This document shows positions 46,119 to 53,790 of a stretch of 64,000 nt of DNA, one piece after another (the stretch's first letter is position 1; the number at the start of each line of letters is the position of its first letter). The notes below the pieces were generated by a model. It made no database searches, was not told the DNA's origin, and saw only the letters and a list, made by a program, of their open reading frames with translations. Position numbers and translations under genes: made by a program. The stretch spans positions 1-64,000 of the forward strand of contig JAQUPQ010000001.1 of assembly GCA_028716525.1 (NCBI GenBank). The letters are read 5' to 3'. The DNA is from Terriglobia bacterium (GTDB lineage Bacteria; Acidobacteriota; Terriglobia; JAIQFV01).

Positions 46119-46138
46119 CCGCCAGCGGATGCTGGCGG
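46119..46138. repeat. Hairpin followed by GATTCAGATTCAA
   Basis: CCGCCAGC at 46119-46126 pairs perfectly with GCTGGCGG at 46131-46138 around the 4-base loop GGAT, then GATTCAGATTCAA at 46141. It has the same geometry as the hairpins at 42442 and 46191. Confidence 0.6.
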
Positions 46139-46190
46139 ATGATTCAGATTCAACCTTTTACCTCACGAGGATAGGATGTGCGTGAAATAT

Positions 46191-46210
46191 CCACCGACTC
46201 CGGTCGGTGG
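46191..46210. repeat. Hairpin followed by GATTCAGAT
   Basis: CCACCGAC at 46191-46198 pairs perfectly with GTCGGTGG at 46203-46210 around the 4-base loop TCCG, then GATTCAGAT. The stem sequence differs from its relatives while the 8-base stem, 4-base loop and flank are kept. Confidence 0.6.
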
Positions 46211-46245
46211 GATTCAGATCCACACCGGGCTCTTCCATCACCCGG

Positions 46246-47661
46246 CTATGCCTTCTGCAGCAATTCTCGCGGCCCTTTTGCCGCCAAGAAGCACGCAAAA
46301 AGTACCATCGGCCAGAGCTGCACATACAACCGCTCCAAGGAAGCCTCCAGGTTCCACGCCAGATCGTGTGGCGTAATGATGTAAATAAAAAAATATCCCA
46401 ACAGCATTAGAAAATAAGTCAGCCAAGCCGTCAGTGTCCCCGCGCGTAAAGACTTAGGAATGCGAGTTCGAACCAAAATCAAGTAAATGGCAAGCAATGG
46501 AAGACTGACAAATCCTCTGGAAAATCTCACCGTCTCCAAAAGAAATTCCTTCAAAATCAGCGCGTAACGAGTAATGTCGGAAGCTCGGGCTGTCAGCATG
46601 TGCAATTGCAACGGTCCGATCAAGTCGTTGGCGGGCGCCCACCGGGTCCGAAAGTAGAAAACCAGTAAAAGACACGGAGACATTCCTATCAACAAGAATC
46701 CAATCTCACGGATCGTCGGCCACCAACCGGAATAAATCTTCTTGGAAATGAACCGGGCAATCAAAATGGCCAAGGCGAAAAGCAGCCCCTCGTTTTTTGT
46801 CCAGGCAGCGCATCCGACAAACAGACCTGTCAAAATGAGCAGACCCCTTGGGGGTTTCGCCGATTGATCATAAAGGCAAATCAAAACAAGTGGGACCAGG
46901 AGAAAGTAGCTCAGCGGCAAATCCGCCATCTGGGAACCCCCAATCCTCACAAACAGCGGCGTGCCCAGCAGGAGCATTCCCGCCAGATAACCCTCCTCAC
47001 GGCCTTTCAGTAATGCAAGACCGCTGACCAACAGCCCCACCGTTGAAAGCAGAAAGAGGCATGCAATCAATGCCGAAACCAAAGATGGATCTCTTCCCAG
47101 ATAAGTCCAAACCCTGGCCACGGTGGCGGGCAACAGGAGCGGGTAATCGGGATGCGTCCAAGACAAGTCGCGCGTTAAGTAGGCCGCCCAGTTCGCCCCT
47201 CCGCGAAAGAGAAATCGAGCGTGTAGATTCCATATGGGGACGGCATCGGCCTCACCCTGGGGGTGGCGCAGCGTGGCGCTGACGAGATAGACAATTGTCC
47301 CCGTGAGCATCAGAAAGAAAACTGCTGAAAGTATTCTTCGAAGCCCGGAGGGAGCATCATTAATGCCGTTCTCAAGGGCAGGTTCCGTCGCAGAGAGTTT
47401 TGACCTGCGTATCTTTAGGATCGCTGCGGCCACCACACAAGCGGCCACGGCCCAATCCATCAGGACTAAAACGCGCGGCGAAAGAGAAAACAATCGCCAA
47501 AGAAAGTAAACAACTGACGTAATTCCAAAACCGCTTCCCACCGTCATCAACAGGAGAAGGACCCACGGCATCAGTTGCTTCCGCGGGAATTCCGTCAACA
47601 ACAAAACCAATCCCAACCCGCCTAGGAATGCCGGAAGAAGGGCTGCAGTTATCGCCAACAT
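46246..47661 (-). CDS. GT39-like integral membrane glycosyltransferase
   Basis: A 471-residue protein with about 11 hydrophobic helices. A first periplasmic loop (residues 125-170) contains GEADAVPIWNLHARFLFRGG and SWTHPDYPLLLPATVARVW. Acidic residues in that loop serve as the catalytic site in dolichyl/undecaprenyl-phosphate-sugar transferases such as PMT, ArnT and related GT39 members. It should transfer a sugar from a lipid carrier to an envelope acceptor. The upstream membrane-anchored gene overlaps its start by 13 bases, which suggests coupled translation. The acceptor cannot be inferred. Confidence 0.8.
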   Translation of the reverse strand: MLAITAALLPAFLGGLGLVLLLTEFPRKQLMPWVLLLLMTVGSGFGITSVVYFLWRLFSLSPRVLVLMDWAVAACVVAAAILKIRRSKLSATEPALENGINDAPSGLRRILSAVFFLMLTGTIVYLVSATLRHPQGEADAVPIWNLHARFLFRGGANWAAYLTRDLSWTHPDYPLLLPATVARVWTYLGRDPSLVSALIACLFLLSTVGLLVSGLALLKGREEGYLAGMLLLGTPLFVRIGGSQMADLPLSYFLLVPLVLICLYDQSAKPPRGLLILTGLFVGCAAWTKNEGLLFALAILIARFISKKIYSGWWPTIREIGFLLIGMSPCLLLVFYFRTRWAPANDLIGPLQLHMLTARASDITRYALILKEFLLETVRFSRGFVSLPLLAIYLILVRTRIPKSLRAGTLTAWLTYFLMLLGYFFIYIITPHDLAWNLEASLERLYVQLWPMVLFACFLAAKGPRELLQKA

Positions 47662-48062
47662 TGTGGATCCTGATTGCGAAACAAGAAAAATTGTTGTTTC
47701 AGTGTGCGCGTGAGAATCAAATTATGTTGATCGGCAAAGTGTTGAGCGTTTGAAGCACTGGGGAATCTGCCGACCAAAGAACAGGGCATCGTTGAGGAAA
47801 GAACCGCCGTGGGCGCCAAGGCATACTGGGTGAACTGATAATCGTAGCCGGGTTCGCTGACATAACCCATCACACGATGCGCCGGCTTCATGTCTTCTAT
47901 TCCGGCCAGGCTGGTTTCAAAGGCAGTGACCTCGTCGGGTTCCGGATGAATCCACTTCAACCAGACATCGTGTTCCAAAAGGCGCGCCATCGAAAGTAAA
48001 GAAGCCACACATACAATGAGCACGGCTGCAAAAAAACGCATTCGCAATTCAGAGGAAGTCAT
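47649..48062 (-). CDS. Membrane-anchored protein of unknown function
   Basis: A 137-residue protein with one N-terminal membrane helix (about residues 9-27) and a soluble domain facing the periplasm. Features are HPEPDEVTAFETSLAGIEDM, GYVSEPGYDYQFTQYALAP and SNAQHFADQHNLILTRTLKQQFFLFR. It overlaps the start of the GT39-like gene by 13 bases, so it is probably co-translated with it. The arrangement suggests a partner of that transferase. No family is recognised. Confidence 0.6.
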   Translation of the reverse strand: MTSSELRMRFFAAVLIVCVASLLSMARLLEHDVWLKWIHPEPDEVTAFETSLAGIEDMKPAHRVMGYVSEPGYDYQFTQYALAPTAVLSSTMPCSLVGRFPSASNAQHFADQHNLILTRTLKQQFFLFRNQDPQCWR

Positions 48063-48256
48063 CGTTTAACTCTCGGAGTACGACCTACCGGTCATCAGGA
48101 AAGCAGGTTCAACCCGGAGATTATAACAACTTGCTGGAAATAGTCATTTCGTGAAGATATTGGGGTCGGGCTCGTCTATAATCTTTTTCAAGGTCAGATA
48201 ATCCTTGGAAAACGGTGGGCCCGCAGTTTGATATCTGCATCGGGGAGCCGAAAAAA

Positions 48257-49555
48257 ATGAGAGTTCTCATCAAATCGATCTGTGGCAGCGTTTTGGCGGC
48301 AACCATTGTGCTTCTTGCCGGGTGTCGTCAAACACCCCAGACGAACATCGATCCTTTGCTATGGAATGAGATCCAGCACATTCGGGCGATCGATGATCAT
48401 GCCCATCCGGTGCGATGGGTTCAGAGCGGACTGCCCGACCGGGAGTTTGACGCCCTGCCCGTCGACAACATGGAGCCCTCCTCCGATCCCCTCATCCTGC
48501 GGCCCAATGCGCCGCAGGTCGTGGAGGCGATCAAGGAACTTTACGGCTCCGCCGATCACAAGACGGCGCTGATGAAAGAGAAAGGCGACGCCTACCCCGC
48601 TTGGGTGTTGGACCAAATGGGGGTCGACATCATGCTGGCAAATCGCGTGGCTATGGGTCCGAGCATCCAGCCGCCACGCTTTCGCTGGGTGCCTTATGCC
48701 GATGCGCTGATTTTTCCGCTGGACAATTCCCCACTGGCTTCAGTGAACTCCGATCGCAAGTCTTTTTTTGCTTTAGAGGACATTCTGCGGCAGCGCTACG
48801 TAAGCGATTCCGGATTGAAGACGCTGCCGGCGACGTTGTCTCAATACCTCAGCCAAATCGTGACGCCTACACTGGAGCGTCAGAAGCAAGGTGGCGCCCT
48901 CGCTGAGAAGTTCGAGGCCGCCTACTTGCGATCTCTTCAATTCGATGCCGTGGATCAGTCCGTGGCCGAGCAAGTTTATGCCCGGTACATGGGCAAGAAG
49001 CCTCCTACGGACAGCGATTACAAATCTCTTCAGGATTTTCTGTTCCGCTACATTGCCGCTGAATGTGGAAGATTGGGAATGGCGGTGCATATCCATACCA
49101 TGGCGGGAGCCGGCAGCTACTTCAATGTGGCCGGAGCCAGCCCCCTGATGCTGGAATCGGTTCTGGACGATCCCAAATTGCGGCACACCCGTTTCGTCAT
49201 GATCCACGGCGGTTGGCCGTTCACCCGCGAAATCACAGCGCTTCTGCAAAAACCCAACGCCTACCTGGATTTCTCGGCGCAGGACCTGGTGTTGTCACCC
49301 GCGACCCTGGCCTTGACGATTCGTCAGTGGCTTGAATGGGTGCCGGAAAAAATATTGTTCGGCACTGATGCTTATCCGTTCTCAGATCAAATGGGTTGGG
49401 AAGAATCCGGTTGGATCGCCTCAAACACGGGACGGCGCGCACTGGCCATCGCGCTCACAGCCATGATGCGTGATGGAGAAATTTCACGTGACCGCGCTGC
49501 AGAGCTGGCCCGCATGGTGCTTCGTGATAACGCCCGGCAGATCTATGGACTGTAA
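48257..49555 (+). CDS. Amidohydrolase-family lipoprotein
   Basis: The start is the ATG at 48257, with GGGGAG about nine bases upstream. The protein is 432 residues with a lipobox (LLAGC), so it is probably an outer-membrane- or periplasm-attached lipoprotein. RAIDDHAHP near residue 50 gives the HxH metal pair, AVHIHTMAGAG the next His, MIHGGWPF another, and FGTDAYPF the Asp. This is the (beta/alpha)8 amidohydrolase pattern, close to amidohydrolase_2 members, where a metal-bound water attacks C-N, C-O or C-C bonds. The substrate is unknown. A decayed copy of part of this gene lies at 51631-51789. Confidence 0.85.
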   Translation: MRVLIKSICGSVLAATIVLLAGCRQTPQTNIDPLLWNEIQHIRAIDDHAHPVRWVQSGLPDREFDALPVDNMEPSSDPLILRPNAPQVVEAIKELYGSADHKTALMKEKGDAYPAWVLDQMGVDIMLANRVAMGPSIQPPRFRWVPYADALIFPLDNSPLASVNSDRKSFFALEDILRQRYVSDSGLKTLPATLSQYLSQIVTPTLERQKQGGALAEKFEAAYLRSLQFDAVDQSVAEQVYARYMGKKPPTDSDYKSLQDFLFRYIAAECGRLGMAVHIHTMAGAGSYFNVAGASPLMLESVLDDPKLRHTRFVMIHGGWPFTREITALLQKPNAYLDFSAQDLVLSPATLALTIRQWLEWVPEKILFGTDAYPFSDQMGWEESGWIASNTGRRALAIALTAMMRDGEISRDRAAELARMVLRDNARQIYGL

Positions 49556-49597
49556 CGCCCGCTTCTCCGCTGTCGCGGCATACACACGAAAAGGGTT

Positions 49598-49635
49598 CGG
49601 GTAGCGCCGGCGTAAAGAACCAACGGCGCTACCCG
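49598..49635 (+). terminator. 12-bp-stem hairpin after the amidohydrolase gene
   Basis: CGGGTAGCGCCG at 49598-49609 pairs perfectly with CGGCGCTACCCG at 49624-49635. The loop contains TAAAGAACC. It lies between convergent genes and may terminate either, although no T-run is present. The TAAAGAAC core links it to a hairpin family. Confidence 0.5.
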
Positions 49636-49708
49636 ACGGGGGCGAATGAAAAAAGAGAAGAACACAAGAAAGCTCCCACGCCACCCCGGCTTCAGCCGGA
49701 CGACTTCC

Positions 49709-50047
49709 TTACAGCAGTTTGATCGACTTCACCTGAAGAACGTCTCCCTGAACCTCTCCAGTGACATCTACGCGAAGATGATCTTTCTTCTGCGAGGTCT
49801 TGATGGCTTGGGAGATCTGAGCATTCCCTTCCTTGTCAAATTTCAAGAAATGATGGTCCGCCGTCCAAATGCCGAAACCGCTCTTTTCACACATGAGCAT
49901 ACATTCCCGTGTGTGCGCATCAGGATTGGCTGCCACCTTCTGCGAACAATTCACATCCACGACCGATACATTCTTGTAGGTGTTGCTCGCCGCCAACACC
50001 GGAAGCGTCAAACCTGCCATAAGCAAAAACAAAGCTAATTTCCTCAC
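49709..50047 (-). CDS. Small exported protein of unknown function
   Basis: A 112-residue protein starting at GTG with GGGAGG six bases upstream. A signal peptide (MRKLALFLLMAGLTLPVLA) is followed by VDVNCSQKVAANPDAHTRECMLMCEKSGFGIW. The three cysteines suggest disulfide formation or metal binding. The rest is beta-rich (HHFLKFDKEGNAQI, LRVDVTGEVQGDVLQVKSIKLL). Similar short acidobacterial exported proteins exist, but no function is known to me. It follows the DoxX gene by 55 bases on the same strand and is probably co-transcribed with it. Confidence 0.75.
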   Translation of the reverse strand: MRKLALFLLMAGLTLPVLAASNTYKNVSVVDVNCSQKVAANPDAHTRECMLMCEKSGFGIWTADHHFLKFDKEGNAQISQAIKTSQKKDHLRVDVTGEVQGDVLQVKSIKLL

Positions 50048-50102
50048 TTGTTCCTCCCTTGTTTTCGAGTTGAAGTTCTCTCCCGTTTAAATCATCTGGG
50101 GC

Positions 50103-50510
50103 CTAGGGTGCAGGCACGGCAGAAGCAGAATCTGCTCGAACCGCGCTGAGTTGCGCCAGAGTGAATGCCCCGACGGCCAATCCGACGTCCCGCAGTGCCA
50201 CATCAAGAAACATACCCATGGTGATCAAGTTGAGCGCAATGGACAGCAGCCACAGCATGACGATGTAAGCTCCCACCTTGGTCCACCGGCTCAAAACGAT
50301 CAAGCCGGCAATGATCTCCACAGGACCTACGATATGCATAAAGGTCGTTGGACTGACGGGGATAACGCGCGTGGCCAGCGGATTGAGGTACATCCTCCAA
50401 TCGGTCAGTTTGTCAAAATACTTGTCCAAACCGACCAGGATGGGGACGACCCCGTAAACAATCCGCAGTACCCACCAAGTACCATTAAGTCGAGCATCAA
50501 AATCTTTCAT
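50103..50510 (-). CDS. DoxX-family membrane protein
   Basis: A 135-residue protein with four hydrophobic helices and GGAGG upstream of the ATG. RIVYGVVPILVGLDKYFDKL, HIVGPVEIIAGLIVLSRWTKVGAYIVMLWLL and DVALRDVGLAVGAFTLAQL match the DoxX-like four-helix pattern. DoxX proteins are linked to thiosulfate:quinone oxidation or thiol/redox homeostasis in different species. Function cannot be fixed here. It is divergent from an ECF sigma factor gene across a 404-base, hairpin-rich region. Confidence 0.85.
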   Translation of the reverse strand: MKDFDARLNGTWWVLRIVYGVVPILVGLDKYFDKLTDWRMYLNPLATRVIPVSPTTFMHIVGPVEIIAGLIVLSRWTKVGAYIVMLWLLSIALNLITMGMFLDVALRDVGLAVGAFTLAQLSAVRADSASAVPAP

Positions 50511-50596
50511 ATTCGACCTCCATAGGAATAGAGTAATGAAGCGGCGTTTGGTTACTCATTATTCGCAAATCTCTGGTTCGAAAATAGCTTTGGTGG

Positions 50597-50620
50597 CGCC
50601 GGCAGTTCTTTATGCCGGCG
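50597..50620. repeat. Hairpin with TAAAGAAC loop
   Basis: CGCCGGCA at 50597-50604 pairs perfectly with TGCCGGCG at 50613-50620. Read on the other strand, the loop is TAAAGAAC. On that strand the hairpin matches the inner part of the one at 49598-49635 in about 20 of 24 positions. Confidence 0.6.
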
Positions 50621-50651
50621 AATATCTGTCGGCCGGATAACGCTTTGGTAG

Positions 50652-50682
50652 CCACGATCAACCGTCTTTTGGTTGATCGTGG
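50652..50682. repeat. Perfect 12-bp-stem hairpin
   Basis: CCACGATCAACC at 50652-50663 and GGTTGATCGTGG at 50671-50682 are exact reverse complements around GTCTTTT. It lies between the TAAAGAAC hairpin and the 144-base inverted-repeat element. Confidence 0.6.
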
Positions 50683-50696
50683 ACTCTTGTGCAGGG

Positions 50697-50840
50697 TAAG
50701 GGAAAACCCCACGATCCCCCGCGGGGGACTGGGCTATTGAAGGGGTCCCTTGCAGGGACCAGAAAACTGTCGCTGCAGGTGCCTGAGCTCACGTTCATGC
50801 CCTTGCGTGCCCCGATCCATCGGGGTGGGGCTTTCCCTTA
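50697..50840. mobile_element. MITE-like element with 16-base terminal inverted repeats
   Basis: TAAGGGAAAACCCCAC at 50697-50712 matches the reverse complement of GTGGGGCTTTCCCTTA at 50825-50840 in 15 of 16 bases. The 144-base interval encodes no protein and contains internal palindromes: CCCCCGCGGGGG near 50716, GGTCCC...GGGACC near 50744 and CCCCGAT/ATCGGGG near 50810. No clear target-site duplication was seen. It could instead be a folded transcript upstream of the sigma factor gene, which starts 75 bases later. Confidence 0.5.
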
Positions 50841-50914
50841 AGACGCCTTATTGAAGATTGCTGTAGAATTTTGTAACCTTTCAATGAGCAAACACTCTAT
50901 AGGATTGGAAGGCG

Positions 50915-51601
50915 ATGAGCAGCACACCGCAAACGAAAAGAACATCCATGGACTCCTGGCCTGACGAGCAGGTCGTCGCAGAGGTGCGCGCCGGAAATAC
51001 CGCCCTTTATGAAATCCTCATGCGGCGTTACAACCAGCGCCTCTATCGCGTAGTGCGTTCCATCCTGCACGACGATAGTGAGACCGAAGAAATTCTGCAG
51101 GATGCCTATGTCAACGCCTACATCCATCTCGAGCAGTTTGAGGGTCGCGCCTCGTTTGCCACGTGGTTGACGCGGATTGCCGTACACGCCGCTTTGGCGT
51201 GCGTCCGGAGGCGGAATCGCAGTGCTTCTTTGGATGAGATGGACTTGGAAGGAGAACCCCACATGAATTTGCCAGACACCTCGCCGGGTCCCGAGCAAAC
51301 CACCTCCAGCGCCGAGCTGCGGGAACTATTGGAGAAGGCCGTCATGGCGCTGCCCGAGGCCTATCGGACCGTTCTGATGCTGCGTGACATTGAAGAACTC
51401 AGCACCTCAGAAACAGCCGCAGCCTTGGATCTGACGGAGGAAAATGTGAAAGTGCGGCTTCATCGCGGTCGGGCGCTCATGCGTCGAGATCTGTTTGCCC
51501 GGGTCGGAGCCACGGCCAAGGAAGCATTCCCATTCATGGGAATCCGATGTGATCGCGTAGTCGCTGGGGTATTTGAGAAGTTGAAGAACCTTCCCCAATA
51601 A
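50915..51601 (+). CDS. ECF-type RNA polymerase sigma factor
   Basis: A 228-residue protein with GGAAGG before the ATG. Sigma region 2 (about 25-95) contains the conserved ALYEILMRRYNQRLYRVVRSIL and DDSETEEILQDAYVNAY. Region 4 (about 140-192) contains LPEAYRTVLMLRDIEELSTSETAAAL and VKVRLHRGRALMRRDL. The tail ...RCDRVVAGVFEKL recurs in related ECF sigma factors. No anti-sigma gene lies next to it; the DoxX/secreted-protein pair is divergent and could be its target. The preceding 404-base region is hairpin-rich. Confidence 0.93.
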   Translation: MSSTPQTKRTSMDSWPDEQVVAEVRAGNTALYEILMRRYNQRLYRVVRSILHDDSETEEILQDAYVNAYIHLEQFEGRASFATWLTRIAVHAALACVRRRNRSASLDEMDLEGEPHMNLPDTSPGPEQTTSSAELRELLEKAVMALPEAYRTVLMLRDIEELSTSETAAALDLTEENVKVRLHRGRALMRRDLFARVGATAKEAFPFMGIRCDRVVAGVFEKLKNLPQ

Positions 51602-51630
51602 TCTTCATCACCTCTGCTTCAAATTCTTTC

Positions 51631-51789
51631 AATTCCCACCTGGCCGCAGCCAACTCCGACCGCAAGTTCTCTTTTGCTTCAGAGGGTATTAGGCGACAAC
51701 GCTATTTGAGCGGTTCCGGGTTAAAGGCACTGCCTCGGACGTTACCTCAGTGCCTCAGCCAAATCGTGACGCCGACGCTGGAGCGTTAA
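51631..51789 (+). pseudogene. Decayed fragment of an amidohydrolase gene
   Basis: Read in one frame, this stretch gives N-S-H-L-A-A-A-N-S-D-R-K, then a segment ending LSQIVTPTLER and a TAA stop. It aligns co-linearly with the amidohydrolase at 48257-49555 (there near 48723-48885: NSPLASVNSDRK ... LSQIVTPTLER). It lacks start and flanking domains. It is a remnant of a paralogue or a partial duplication. The rest of 51602-52042 is non-coding apart from a short CCCGC/GCGGG hairpin near 51862 and a long leader before the RRM gene. Confidence 0.75.
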
Positions 51790-52042
51790 AGACAGGGGGA
51801 CGCATGGCTGCAAGGGCAAACCGTCTCTTCACGAGCTTTGAGGAAGGTGTGATACAATAGACCCGCATCAAGCGGGAGTGATTACAGCCTGACAGACAGA
51901 GATTTTTGAACACTCGTCCCTGGTTGTCTGCCCGCCCAAGTTATCCAGATTAAAGAACCGGTCCTGTCCGTTCGAATATGCATGTGGGCAGAATTTTGAG
52001 GCGAGACCCGGGCAGCCGAGGCATCGCCCTCCAGGAGAAGTG

Positions 52043-52393
52043 ATGGAAAATAAACTCTATGTCGGAAACCTTTCGTACTCTGTTTCAGAAGCAGACTTAC
52101 AGAATTTGTTTGCTCAAGCCGGTACCGTGAGTTCGGTGACGGTGGTGACGGATCGTGATACGGGGCGATCCAAAGGCTTTGCGTTCGTTGAGATGTCCAC
52201 GCAAGAGGAGGCTCAGAAAGCCATCACCATGTTCAACGGAACCGCTCTTCAGGATCGCGCCATCGCAGTCAACATGGCGCGTCCGCGGGAAGAGCGTGGT
52301 GGTGGGGGCGGGGGCCGGGGGCGAGGCGGGTACGGAGGCGGACGCGGCGGACGCGGCGGCGGGCACTCCGGCGGACGCGGACAGAGATGGTAA
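52043..52393 (+). CDS. RRM RNA-binding protein with Gly/Arg-rich tail
   Basis: A 116-residue protein; ATG at 52043 was preferred over GTG at 52040 because AGGAGA lies just upstream. Residues 3-83 form one RNA recognition motif with RNP2 KLYVGNL and RNP1 KGFAFVEM. The tail from about 85 is a run of GGRGRGGYGG-type repeats resembling eukaryotic RGG boxes. Bacterial relatives are often cold-induced and act on RNA structure, and the unusually long leader before the gene fits that. A weak hairpin CTTCGG/CCGAAG follows at 52405-52421. Confidence 0.92.
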   Translation: MENKLYVGNLSYSVSEADLQNLFAQAGTVSSVTVVTDRDTGRSKGFAFVEMSTQEEAQKAITMFNGTALQDRAIAVNMARPREERGGGGGGRGRGGYGGGRGGRGGGHSGGRGQRW

Positions 52394-52530
52394 GCCGCCA
52401 TTAACTTCGGAGTGACCGAAGATAAATTGTAATTTATTCCAGGGTTCAACCCTCGCTTCTTGAGGAAAGGTCACATTCGGTTCTTGATTCCCCGTGGAGT
52501 GCGCTTGGCTGTCCCGCCTCCACGGCGGCG

Positions 52531-53751
52531 TCAGGAAAGAGTCATTCCTCCAGTTTCCACCCCTGAACGATTTGACTTCTCGACATCAAATCCCGCCGCG
52601 GCTTCCGCCAACTTGAGAATATTCTCCGGAGGCGCATGCGGCGGCACGGAACAGGCGGTGCTTAAGATATATCCGCCGCCTGGCGCACCTATTTCAAGAC
52701 ACCGCTGTGCTTCGCAGATCACCCCTTCCGGCGTTCCCTTGAGCATGATATTGACAGGATCAAGGTTTCCCTTGATGAACAAACAATCCCCGATTCGTTT
52801 TTTGGCATCGGCCAAATCCACATTTCCCAATGGCGGCGGATCCAGCGTGTCAATTCCCTGAGTTCCCGTCGCTCCCATTAATTCCAACCGATCTGCAATG
52901 CGTCCACACGTATGGGTGTAGATGGGCACATCGGACTTCTCGTGAATCCCATCAATCACCGCCTTTTCAAACGGCAGAACAAATTCAGAATACTGCTGCG
53001 GGGAGATGAAACCTCCACCCGCAAAGGCCGAGGAGATAAGAATAGCGTCGACACCACAAGCGGCCTGAAGTCGCCCCCATTCAATCGTTCCGCGAGTCAA
53101 CGCTTTGAGACAGGCCTTGAATTTCAGGGGGTCGTCTAAAAGCGCCATCAATCCGTTGGCGTAATCCAAGAGTTCTAATAGCTGCGTAAAAGGAGAAAAA
53201 ATTTCGCTGTGGACAGAAACAACGTGGTCGGTGGCCCTAAGTACATATCGAATGGTATCGCACTGCCACGGAGGGAAAAAGGATGTGCCGGGCGCTGGGT
53301 CATCAGAAAATCCCCAGCAATAGGGATAGGAGGTTCCGCTGAGATCGTGAGGCTCGATATAAAACAAAGAATCCGGATCAATCTCCTCAAAAGCGACAAA
53401 GAACCGGCTCTTATCGGGTCGAAGTACATGCGGATTGTCGTCCCGAGGGCATTCCGTGATCCAGCCGTTTTTCCAGTGAATGGTCTGTCCATCGGCTCCG
53501 GTTTCGATGTGCTGAATATAAGACCGCCATTGCGGATCGCGCCCCGGGAGATTGATTAAGATGCCATCGAATCGATACCGGCGTTGCAGAGCCACCAAGG
53601 CTTCACCAAAACTCTCGGTGGAATGCCAGATATCCAGCGGAGCGCTTTGGCAATTCAAAAAGTAATGTCCTAAGGCCAACTGGCACATCACCGGAACCCG
53701 ATCCACCGCTTCATGACGCATGGCCCGTGCAACCCGTTCACGACTGTTCAT
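52531..53751 (-). CDS. URO-D-family corrinoid methyltransferase-like protein
   Basis: A 406-residue protein of the uroporphyrinogen decarboxylase superfamily. The zinc motif of methylcobamide methyltransferases is present: His280-x-Cys282 in YTHTCGR and Cys367 in STACSVP. DPPPLGNVDLADAKKRIG and KGNLDPVNIM are also family typical. Members such as MtaA and CmuA pass methyl groups between a corrinoid protein and coenzyme M or tetrahydrofolate. It lies 39 bases downstream of the corrinoid-binding protein gene, so it should act with it. The methyl donor and the partner methyltransferase are not in the window. Confidence 0.87.
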   Translation of the reverse strand: MNSRERVARAMRHEAVDRVPVMCQLALGHYFLNCQSAPLDIWHSTESFGEALVALQRRYRFDGILINLPGRDPQWRSYIQHIETGADGQTIHWKNGWITECPRDDNPHVLRPDKSRFFVAFEEIDPDSLFYIEPHDLSGTSYPYCWGFSDDPAPGTSFFPPWQCDTIRYVLRATDHVVSVHSEIFSPFTQLLELLDYANGLMALLDDPLKFKACLKALTRGTIEWGRLQAACGVDAILISSAFAGGGFISPQQYSEFVLPFEKAVIDGIHEKSDVPIYTHTCGRIADRLELMGATGTQGIDTLDPPPLGNVDLADAKKRIGDCLFIKGNLDPVNIMLKGTPEGVICEAQRCLEIGAPGGGYILSTACSVPPHAPPENILKLAEAAAGFDVEKSNRSGVETGGMTLS

Positions 53752-53790
53752 AAGTTCATCTCGAAATGAACGCTGGTTTAATTACCGGCT

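Noticed and set aside
46176-46410. Overlapping plus-strand frames of 60-70 codons before the GT39-like gene
   Set aside because: They lie across the hairpin repeats and the end of the antisense gene; no motifs.
50697-50840. Classical insertion sequence
   Set aside because: No transposase frame between the terminal repeats and no clear target duplication, so only a MITE-like or regulatory call is supportable.
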